Shown here piece after piece: positions 1 to 6,023 of a stretch of 7,319 bases of DNA. The position numbers and the translations under genes were made by a program. Location: the NCBI GenBank assembly GCA_905215945.1, contig CAJMRZ010000069.1, positions 1 to 7,319 on the forward strand. Reading direction: 5' to 3'. The notes under the pieces were generated by a model. That model searched no databases and was not told the origin of the DNA. It saw only the letters and a list, made by a program, of their open reading frames with translations. The stretch is from an uncultured bacterium. GTDB lineage: Bacteria; Actinomycetota; Coriobacteriia; Coriobacteriales; Coriobacteriaceae. Each line of letters starts with the position of its first letter. Position 1 is the first letter of the stretch.

Positions 1-609
1 GTAGCCCATCTGGCGCTCGTTGCCGGGGTAGTTGGCGGTAAAACTCGAGATGCTCAGGATGTCCTTGCAGCCGCGCTCGATGAGGTGCTCGGTCGCCATG
101 TAGCCACCGCCGATGTTGTCGGAGCCCACGTGTGGGAAACCGAGGTCGTTTTCGGGCGCACGGTCGATGCAGACCACGGGGATTCCGTGGGGGACGAACT
201 CGCCGTCGAGCCTGCGCAGGCCGGAGATACAGATGATACCGTCGGCCTGCTTGCTTGCCAGCGTGCGGAAGTAGTCACGCTCGCGGGCGGGGTCATTGGC
301 GCTGTTGCAAACAAAGACCGAGTAGTCCTCGGTTGCCAGCTCGCGCTCCACATGCAGGGCGATCTTGGAAAAGAAGTCGTTGGAGATGTCCGGCACGATC
401 ATGCCGATGGTCCGGGACTGGGCCATACGGAGGCTCTTCGCCGCCATGTTCGTGACGTAGCCGTATTCCTTTAGGGCGGCTTCCACGCGTTTGCGGGTGT
501 CTTCGGAAAAACGGCCGCTGCCGTTGATGACGTGGGAGACCGTGGCGACGGATACGCCGGCCGCGACGGCAATCTGGCGCATGGATGGGCGCTTGCCTGG
601 TGTGGGCAT
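1..609 (-). CDS. LacI-family transcriptional repressor, 5' part (C-terminus beyond left edge)
   Basis: Sugar-responsive type DNA-binding repressor; 203 codons are visible and the frame is still open at base 1. Residues about 9-28 (MRQIAVAAGVSVATVSHVIN) form the LacI helix-turn-helix. Residues 31-51 complete the headpiece. The hinge lies near AAKSLRMAQSRTIG (56-69), and from IVPDISNDFF (71-80) the periplasmic-binding-protein-like effector domain begins, with the family's DNIGGGYMATEHLIERG pattern at 164-180. The family is usually 330-350 residues, so roughly 40% is missing. I chose the ATG at 609 because AGGAGG (614-619) lies 4 bases upstream; an ATG at codon 10 would sit inside the start of the helix-turn-helix. 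A -10 box and a palindrome in the leader suggest self-regulation. The ligand cannot be read from this part, and the controlled genes are not in the window, unless the short plus-strand frame at 662 is a relic of one. Confidence 0.93.
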   Translation of the reverse strand, partial: MPTPGKRPSMRQIAVAAGVSVATVSHVINGSGRFSEDTRKRVEAALKEYGYVTNMAAKSLRMAQSRTIGMIVPDISNDFFSKIALHVERELATEDYSVFVCNSANDPARERDYFRTLASKQADGIICISGLRRLDGEFVPHGIPVVCIDRAPENDLGFPHVGSDNIGGGYMATEHLIERGCKDILSISSFTANYPGNERQMGY

Positions 610-632
610 GGGGCCTCCTGCTGCTTTCGGGT

Positions 633-648
633 GGTTAACAGATTAACC
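633..648. promoter_or_regulatory. Palindromic operator candidate in the lacI-type leader
   Basis: GGTTAACAGATTAACC is a perfect inverted repeat with 6-base arms and a 4-base centre. It begins 24 bases upstream of the repressor start codon and 3 bases downstream of the predicted -10 box, so it would cover the transcription start. LacI-family operators are even-spaced palindromes of about this length, often with TTAA arms, although many have a central CG, which this one lacks. Autorepression is inferred, not shown. Confidence 0.55.
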
Positions 649-651
649 GAG

Positions 652-657
652 ATTGTA
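652..657 (-). promoter_or_regulatory. Possible -10 box for the LacI-type gene
   Basis: Read on the minus strand this is TACAAT, one mismatch from the sigma-70-type consensus. Transcription would start near 645, inside the palindrome, giving a leader of about 35 bases. No good -35 hexamer is seen at 16-18 bases spacing, where the sequence is CCATTA or similar, so the promoter would be weak or activator-dependent. Confidence 0.4.
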
Positions 658-661
658 GCGC

Positions 662-859
662 ATGCGCGATGCCGTAATGGGTCGCTTCGAAGTCGTTTTG
701 TCGCGCTCGGTCTGCACCTTGGATAAGAAGGAGTTCGTCGAGCACTCCGATCCGGAGCGCACGCGCGCCAACATCCCGCTGTTCCAGCAGGGCATCATGA
801 TACAGCAGCTCAACTCCGAGAAGCTCGTGGTCGAGACCATGGTGAAGTTCTGCGGCTAG
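662..859 (+). CDS. Unidentified 65-codon frame, possible 3' remnant of a lost gene
   Basis: I do not recognise the product. From about base 690 onward the frame looks coding: codons mostly end in G or C, and the amino-acid mix is natural, ending QQLNSEKLVVETMVKFCG. It has no signal peptide or membrane helix. The 5' end is unconvincing. There is no ribosome binding site before the ATGs at 662 or 677, an in-frame TAG stands at 656-658, and the first bases overlap the upstream promoter region of the divergent repressor. A weak hairpin follows at 894. The simplest reading is the tail of a larger gene, perhaps once regulated by the neighbouring repressor, whose front was deleted. A genuine small divergent gene is the alternative. 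Confidence 0.4.
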   Translation: MRDAVMGRFEVVLSRSVCTLDKKEFVEHSDPERTRANIPLFQQGIMIQQLNSEKLVVETMVKFCG

Positions 860-893
860 TAATTACTGCATTACATATTCTGTTGTCACCTGG

Positions 894-918
894 GAGGCTT
901 GTTTTTGCGGGCCTCTTT
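894..918 (+). terminator. Weak hairpin after the 662-859 frame
   Basis: GAGGC at 894-898 pairs with GCCTC at 911-915, leaving a 12-base loop that itself contains TTTTT, and is followed by TTTGTGTT. The stem is short, so this is a marginal terminator. Its position 35 bases after the plus-strand stop codon fits the idea that a real gene once ended here. Confidence 0.3.
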
Positions 919-941
919 GTGTTGCTATGGAGCCCTGGCCT

Positions 942-986
942 GTCGATAAACAAAGCGCCCGCTTGCCGGGGAGCAAGCGGGCGCTT
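942..986 (-). terminator. Rho-independent terminator of the phosphatase/fusion/kinase unit
   Basis: Bases 953-966 and 973-986 are perfect complements, giving a 14-bp GC-rich stem with a 6-base loop. On the minus strand the stem is followed by TGTTTATC (952 down to 945), a T-rich run. It sits 50 bases beyond the kinase stop codon. On the plus strand no T-run follows, so it acts leftwards and insulates the repressor gene from the wall operon. The rest of 860-1036 holds no gene that I can see. Confidence 0.85.
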
Positions 987-1036
987 CTGAGCGAATATGT
1001 TTGCGGCGAAAGCCGTAATGAGCGGTGAGGTGGCGA

Positions 1037-3004
1037 CTAGTTGGTCGTACCGGAATCGTCGCCCGTGCCCGTGCCCGAGCCCGAGCCCGAGCCCGAACCA
1101 GAAAGTGCGACCGTCAGTGTAATCGTGCTGTCGGTGGACTGCTTGCCGGTGGGGGAGACGCCTGTAACGGTGGCATCCTCGTTACCGCTTACGGGATTGC
1201 CGTTCTGGTCACAGAAGCCAATGTTATAGAAACCGGCGTTGTTGAGCGCGGTGACGGCGGCGGATATGCTCTTGCCGTACAGGTTGCCCGGAACACTGGC
1301 CTTGCCGGACTTCTTGGCAATGACGACGGTAATCGTGGCGCCGGGCTTCTGCTTGCCGCTGGGGTTCCAGCTGATCACGGTGCCCTCGGTAACCGAGTCG
1401 TTCTCCTGGTAGCTAACGTCGACGCCAAAGCCTGCCATATCGAGGGCGTTGCGCGCCTGGGCCTCGGTCATGTCGGTCAGATCGGGGACGGACGTGGTAT
1501 CCGGGCCGCTCGAGACCTTGTACGAGATGGTCGTGCCCTTTGCGACTTCCTTACCGGCTTCGGTGCTCTGCTCAAAGACCTGGCCCTCATCGGCCTCGTT
1601 GGCCTCCTCGGAGGCGTTGCCCTTCAGGCCAACGCTTGCCAGCGCGGCTTCTGCCTGGTCCTTGGTCAGGCCGAGAAGCTGGGGAACCTCAACCTTCTCG
1701 GAGGGCTTGGGGCCCTTGGAGATTACCAGGTTCACCTTGGTGCCCTTGGCCTTCTTGGTGTTGCCGTTGGGCGTCTGCTCGGCGACCTTGCCCTCGTCGA
1801 CATCGTCGTTGTAGCTTTGGTCGATGGTGCCGACCTCGAGGCCGGCTTCCTTGATCAGCTCGACGGCAGTCTGCTGGTCCTTGCCCAGCACATCGGGCAC
1901 GGTGACCTGCTCGCCGCCAAAGAGTCCTGTGGCAAAGGCCACCACGATGCCGATGACGGCAACCGCTGCCACCACGGCGGCGATGATCTTGTTTTTGTTG
2001 GATTTGGGCTTTTCGACCTCGTAGGAGCCGGTGGAGCCCGAAACCGAGCTACGGGTGGTATTCTGCCCGCTCACGCCCGAGACGGGACGCACCATGGCGC
2101 GCGTCTGATCGGAAAGCTCGCGAGTCTTGGTGGCGCCCAGCTCGCCGGGGGCACCGATGATGCGCGTGGGCTCCGAGACGTTGACGGCACGGCCCGACAG
2201 GTAGCTGTTGAGCACCTGACGCAGCTCGTCGGCGGTCTGGAAGCGGTTTGCCGGGTCCTTCTCCATGCACTTGAGGATGATGCGCTCAAGGTCGGCGTCG
2301 ACACCGGAGTTGATCTGGCTCGGCGGAATAGGCAGCTCGTTGACCTGCTTGAGTGCGACCGAGATAGCGTCGTCACCGTCAAAGGGCACGCGGCCGGTGG
2401 CGCATTCATACATCACGACGCCCAGCGAGTAGATATCCGAGGTGGGGCCGAGGTCCTGACCACGGGTCTGCTCGGGGCTGACGTAGTGGGCGGTTCCCAG
2501 CACGTTGTTGTCTTGCGTGAGGTGGCTGTTCTTGGCGCGCGCGATGCCAAAGTCCATCACCTTGATGTTGCCGTCGGGCAGCACCATGATGTTCTGCGGC
2601 TTAATGTCGCGGTGGATGATCTCGTGCTTGTGGGCGACCGAAAGCGCGGAGCTGATCTGCGAGCCGATCTGGGCGACCTTCTTGGGGTCGAGGGCGCCGT
2701 GGCTCTTGATGCCGCTCTTAAGGTCGGTACCGCGCAGGTACTCCATGACGATGTAATAGGTGTCGCCGTCCTTGCCCCAGTCGTAGACGCCCACGATATA
2801 GGGGGAGGACAGGCCGGCCGCTGCCTGGGCCTCCTGCTTAAAGCGTGCGGCGAAGGTTGCGTCGCCAGCATACTGCGGCAGCATGATCTTGACGGCTACC
2901 GTGCGGTCGAGGACCTGGTCCTGTGCGCGGTAGACGGTCGCCATGCCGCCTGTTCCCACCTTATCCTTGAGGAGGTATCTTCCCCCGAGGACCCTCTGTT
3001 CCAT
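1037..3004 (-). CDS. pknB: PASTA-domain serine/threonine protein kinase (PknB/PrkC/Stk type)
   Basis: Membrane Ser/Thr kinase that binds peptidoglycan fragments outside and phosphorylates wall and division proteins inside; 655 residues. The kinase domain spans about 9-270. It has the glycine loop GTGGMATVY (17-25), lysine K39 in VAVKI, HRDIKPQN (131-138, catalytic D133), DFG (151-153), an activation loop with T163 and T171, and SPEQ (176-179). A Thr/Ser-rich juxtamembrane segment (about 271-337) leads to one helix (340-360). Four PASTA repeats follow, at about 367-431, 437-500, 505-564 and 569-634. A low-complexity Ser-Gly/Thr-Gly tail (635-648) ends the protein. The start at 3004 has AGGAG 5 bases upstream; an in-frame ATG at 3019 would overlap that site. 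The gene is probably co-transcribed with the polymerase/PBP fusion 132 bases upstream and with its opposing phosphatase. In Mycobacterium the same cluster carries pknA as well, which is not seen here. Confidence 0.95.
   Translation of the reverse strand: MEQRVLGGRYLLKDKVGTGGMATVYRAQDQVLDRTVAVKIMLPQYAGDATFAARFKQEAQAAAGLSSPYIVGVYDWGKDGDTYYIVMEYLRGTDLKSGIKSHGALDPKKVAQIGSQISSALSVAHKHEIIHRDIKPQNIMVLPDGNIKVMDFGIARAKNSHLTQDNNVLGTAHYVSPEQTRGQDLGPTSDIYSLGVVMYECATGRVPFDGDDAISVALKQVNELPIPPSQINSGVDADLERIILKCMEKDPANRFQTADELRQVLNSYLSGRAVNVSEPTRIIGAPGELGATKTRELSDQTRAMVRPVSGVSGQNTTRSSVSGSTGSYEVEKPKSNKNKIIAAVVAAVAVIGIVVAFATGLFGGEQVTVPDVLGKDQQTAVELIKEAGLEVGTIDQSYNDDVDEGKVAEQTPNGNTKKAKGTKVNLVISKGPKPSEKVEVPQLLGLTKDQAEAALASVGLKGNASEEANEADEGQVFEQSTEAGKEVAKGTTISYKVSSGPDTTSVPDLTDMTEAQARNALDMAGFGVDVSYQENDSVTEGTVISWNPSGKQKPGATITVVIAKKSGKASVPGNLYGKSISAAVTALNNAGFYNIGFCDQNGNPVSGNEDATVTGVSPTGKQSTDSTITLTVALSGSGSGSGSGTGTGDDSGTTN
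1061..1096. repeat. Hexanucleotide tandem repeat in the kinase C-terminal tail
   Basis: Six consecutive GCCCGW units (two GCCCGT, four GCCCGA) encode Ser-Gly and Thr-Gly pairs in the extracellular tail of the kinase. Slippage by whole units would keep the reading frame and only change the tail length, so strain-to-strain length variation is expected. Confidence 0.9.
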
Positions 3005-3136
3005 TCCTGCTCCTAACATAACTATTCGCTCAACGATGTGTGTAGTACCAAATGTGTGGCCGCTGGGGCCGTGTGGCGCGTTGCCGCTAGCTCATCGGCC
3101 GCGGCGCGCCCCAAGTATCCGCTTTGATCACGGGCA
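3005..3136. other. Gap between the fusion gene and the kinase gene
   Basis: These 132 bases hold no open frame of note. GC-rich inverted repeats are present near 3060-3118 (such as GGCC/GGCC and GCCGC/GCGGC), but none is followed by a T-run, so I do not call a terminator. I also see no convincing -35/-10 pair on the minus strand. Read-through from the upstream gene is the simplest way to express the kinase, though a weak internal promoter or an RNA processing site is possible. Confidence 0.5.
3010..3014 (-). promoter_or_regulatory. Ribosome binding site deciding the kinase start
   Basis: AGGAG on the minus strand, 5 bases before the ATG at 3004. It favours the MEQRVLGGRY start over an ATG five codons further upstream (3019), which has no such site. 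Confidence 0.75.
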
Positions 3137-6007
3137 TCACGCTCCCTGTGCGGCGAGCGCCGCGGTCAGGACGATGCCGGCAATCTTGGCCGCCTCGACG
3201 TCGTGTTTGTCGTAATCCTCCAGGGCCACCGAGATGGCAACCGTGGGTGAATCGTAAGGCGCAAAGCCAACAAACATAGAGTTGACGTTGGTGCCGCCGA
3301 TCTCGGCCGAACCGGTCTTGCCGGCAACCTTGACGCCCGGAATCTGGGCATCGGTGCCGGTACCGGACTGGACGACGGCGAGCATGGCCTGCTTGACCTG
3401 GTCGGCCGTGGCAGAGCTGACAGCCTGGCCCAGCGAGCGGGACTGCGTGGTCTTAACCACGGTTCCGTCCGGGGCGAGTATCTGGGACACAAAGAACGGG
3501 TTCATGACCACGCCGCTGTTGGCGATAGCGGCAGCGATCACGCAATTCTGCATGACGGTGGTCTGCGGGCCAGGTGTGTGGTCCATGCCGACGGGTTGGC
3601 CGGCGCCTGCCCAAGCGGTCTCCCACTCGGTCATAAGCGACGGGTCGGCCATGATGGAAGCCGCGGTGGTCAGATCCTGACCGAGCTTTTGACCGTAGCC
3701 AAAGGCGTTGGCAAACTGGACGAGCGAGTTGGCGCCGACCTCGTTGGCCACCTGGCCAAAGACGACGTTGGACGACACGGCGAAGGCCTGCTGCAGGCTG
3801 ATGGTTCCGTAGCTCTCGTTGGCATCGTTGGTGACCGGCGCGTTGCCAATATCCATGGAGCCGGGCGCCTGGTACGTGCTGGTAAGGCTGGCGGTGCCGG
3901 TTTCGAGCGCCGCGGAGAGCGTGACGACTTTAAAGGTCGAGCCCGGGGTGTAGAGCGCGTCCATGGCGCGGTCGTACATGGAGCCGTCCTCGCCACCGCC
4001 CGACTGCATCAGGGCATCGATGTTGGTGTTGTCATAGGTGGGCGAGCTCGCGCACGCGAGGACCGCACCGGTACGCGGATCCATGACCACCACAGCGCCC
4101 TTAAAGCCCTTGAGCGCCTGCTCGGCAGCCGTCTGGATGCGCGAGTCGATGGTGAGCTTGGCGGTATTGCCCGGCTGGGTCTGCCCCGCGAGCGATGCGA
4201 TGGCGTTGTTCCAGCTGGAGTAATCCTTGGAGCCGGTGAGCGTATCGTTCATGACGCTCTCGATGCCGGCGGTGCCGTATTGCTGGCTCACGTAGCCCAC
4301 CACGTGCGCGGCCATGTTGCCGTTGGGGTAGGAGCGGGCGTAGGTGCCGTCCTCCTGCTGCAGCGACTCGGCTAGTGTCACGCCGTCGAACGTGATGATG
4401 GAGCCACGCTGGATGTACTTGGAGCGGGCGATGGTGTGGTTGTTGGTCGGCATGTCCTGATAGTCCTTCGCCTTGATGACCTGGACATAGGTGAGGTTGC
4501 CGATAAGGATGGCGAACAGCGCCGTGAAAGCAAACACGGCACGAGTCAGACGGTTGGCAAGTGCAACGCGGCCGAGCACGCCGGACTCTGGCGTGTCGAG
4601 CAGGCGACGACGCATGCGAGAACCCGCAGAGTGGTTGCCGTGGCTGTAGGAAGGTGCGTTGGCAAAACGCGTACCGGTCGGGGCAGCGGCGGATGCGACC
4701 TGATCATCGGTGATGGCGGCCATGGTGCCGGTGCCGGTGAGCTCGGCTTCGCGTCCGGTTGCCTCGTCGCCGGCGCGCAGCAGCAGCGCGACGATGATAA
4801 AGCTCGCCAGCAGCGAGGAGCCGCCCTGGCTCATAAAGGGCAGGGTGACGCCGGTCAGCGGGATCAGGCGGGTTACGCCGCCAACGATTAAGAATGCCTG
4901 GAAGCTGATGGCCGCCGTAAGGCCGGTCGCGCTAAAGGCGGCAAGGTCGGACTTGGCGCGGGCGGCCGTGGTGAGGCCACGCACGGCAAAAAGCATAAAC
5001 AGGATGAGCACGGCGCCGCCGCCCAAAAGGCCCATCTCCTCGCCGATGGCCGAGAAGATAAAGTCGGACTCGACGACAGGGATGTTGTTGGCCATGCCGT
5101 TGCCGATGCCAACGCCGACCAGACCGCCATCGGCAAGCGAGAAGAGCGACTGGACGATCTGGTAGCCCTGGCCCTGGGCGTCCTTAAACGGATCGACCCA
5201 AACCTGGAAACGCACCTGAACGTGCGATAGGAACTTGTAGGCGCCCACGGCTCCGACGGCTAAGAGCGCAAGGCCGATAACGACATACGAAAAGCGCCCC
5301 GTGGCAACGTAGAGCATCAGCAAGAAGATGGTGTAGAACAGCACGGCCGAACCAAGATCGCGTTCGAAGACGACGACGAGCAGGCACACACCCCACACGG
5401 CAAACAGCGGCAGCAGCAGTCGCAGGCGAGGGATCTTAAAGCCCAGGATCTTGCGGTTGGAGATGGAGAGCAGCTCGCGGTTCTCGGCCAGGTACCCGGC
5501 CAGGAACAGCACGATAAAGACCTTGGCGAACTCGCCGGGCTGGATGGTAAAGCCCGCGATGCGAATCCAGAGCTTGGAGCCCGAGATCGTGGTGCCGATA
5601 AAGATGGGCAGCATCAGCAGGATGATGCCGATAATGCCAAAGGTGTACTTGTAGCGCATGACCACGTCGAGGTTTTTGACCAGTGCGAGCGTTCCCACCA
5701 TCAGGGCCACCGAGACAAACAGGATGATGAGCTGTGAGATGGCGAGAGCGGGGGCGAGACGCGTCACGAACGTGATGCCGATGCCCGAAAGCACAAAGAC
5801 AATGGGCAGGATGGCGGGGTCGGCACCGGGCGCCAAGATGCGCACGGCAATGTGGGCCGCGGCAAAGGCGGCAAAGAGGCCGATCGGTACGGCGAGCGTC
5901 TCAAAGGAGATGGCAGCGCCCGCGGTGAGGACGTACATCGCATACAGCAGGATGACGGGGAACGCCGAGGCGATGAGCAAGAGCAGCTCGGTGTTGCGGC
6001 GACTCAT
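3137..6007 (-). CDS. rodA-pbpA: SEDS (RodA/FtsW) glycan polymerase fused to class B penicillin-binding protein
   Basis: One 956-residue protein expected both to polymerise lipid II and to cross-link the strands. Residues 1-411 are a SEDS polymerase with about 12 helices, apparently the usual ten plus two at the N-terminus. Landmarks are ISGSKLWIRIAGFTIQPGEF (141-160), ERDLGSA (215-221), the proposed catalytic Asp D315 in ESDFIFSAIGEEMG, and PFMSQGGSS (390-398). A cytoplasmic linker (about 412-485) leads to a helix (487-507) and the PBP part. The PBP has a pedestal-like region (508-630) and a transpeptidase domain with STFK (690-693, nucleophile S690), SSN (745-747) and KTG (897-899). All catalytic motifs of both halves are present. 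The ATG at 6007 is preceded by AAGGGAG at 8 bases; a GTG at 6016 abuts that site and is rejected. Separate rodA and pbpA adjoin in mycobacteria; position and neighbours favour that pair over FtsW/FtsI. Confidence 0.93.
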   Translation of the reverse strand: MSRRNTELLLLIASAFPVILLYAMYVLTAGAAISFETLAVPIGLFAAFAAAHIAVRILAPGADPAILPIVFVLSGIGITFVTRLAPALAISQLIILFVSVALMVGTLALVKNLDVVMRYKYTFGIIGIILLMLPIFIGTTISGSKLWIRIAGFTIQPGEFAKVFIVLFLAGYLAENRELLSISNRKILGFKIPRLRLLLPLFAVWGVCLLVVVFERDLGSAVLFYTIFLLMLYVATGRFSYVVIGLALLAVGAVGAYKFLSHVQVRFQVWVDPFKDAQGQGYQIVQSLFSLADGGLVGVGIGNGMANNIPVVESDFIFSAIGEEMGLLGGGAVLILFMLFAVRGLTTAARAKSDLAAFSATGLTAAISFQAFLIVGGVTRLIPLTGVTLPFMSQGGSSLLASFIIVALLLRAGDEATGREAELTGTGTMAAITDDQVASAAAPTGTRFANAPSYSHGNHSAGSRMRRRLLDTPESGVLGRVALANRLTRAVFAFTALFAILIGNLTYVQVIKAKDYQDMPTNNHTIARSKYIQRGSIITFDGVTLAESLQQEDGTYARSYPNGNMAAHVVGYVSQQYGTAGIESVMNDTLTGSKDYSSWNNAIASLAGQTQPGNTAKLTIDSRIQTAAEQALKGFKGAVVVMDPRTGAVLACASSPTYDNTNIDALMQSGGGEDGSMYDRAMDALYTPGSTFKVVTLSAALETGTASLTSTYQAPGSMDIGNAPVTNDANESYGTISLQQAFAVSSNVVFGQVANEVGANSLVQFANAFGYGQKLGQDLTTAASIMADPSLMTEWETAWAGAGQPVGMDHTPGPQTTVMQNCVIAAAIANSGVVMNPFFVSQILAPDGTVVKTTQSRSLGQAVSSATADQVKQAMLAVVQSGTGTDAQIPGVKVAGKTGSAEIGGTNVNSMFVGFAPYDSPTVAISVALEDYDKHDVEAAKIAGIVLTAALAAQGA

Positions 6008-6015
6008 AAGCGGCA

Positions 6016-6022
6016 CTCCCTT
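6016..6022 (-). promoter_or_regulatory. Ribosome binding site of the fusion gene
   Basis: AAGGGAG on the minus strand, between the phosphatase stop (6024-6026) and the ATG at 6007, with 8-base spacing. It overlaps the upstream GTG candidate, which makes the ATG the likely start. Confidence 0.7.
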
Positions 6023-6023
6023 T

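Noticed and set aside
85..474. 129-codon plus-strand frame at the left end
   Set aside because: It lies opposite the LacI-type gene, whose helix-turn-helix and effector-domain motifs are clear.
859..874. GTAAT-N6-ATTAC inverted repeat after the 662-859 frame
   Set aside because: Its arms are only 5 bases and AT-rich, with no linked promoter or T-run; this could be chance.
1025..3016. Very long open frame (663 codons) on the plus strand, opposite the whole kinase gene
   Set aside because: Its codons are in exact register with the kinase codons. A stop would need TTA, CTA or TCA in the kinase, codons that GC-rich genes avoid. The kinase has every expected motif, and the antisense protein is Gly/Asp/His/Leu-rich with no recognisable domain.
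3060..3118. GC-rich inverted repeats before the kinase gene, considered as a terminator separating it from the fusion
   Set aside because: No stem is followed by a T-tract on the minus strand, and the arms are short (4-5 bases), so there is no support for termination.
3578..4375. 265-codon plus-strand frame opposite the PBP half
   Set aside because: The opposite strand carries the transpeptidase motifs; this frame shows only the composition expected of an antisense shadow.
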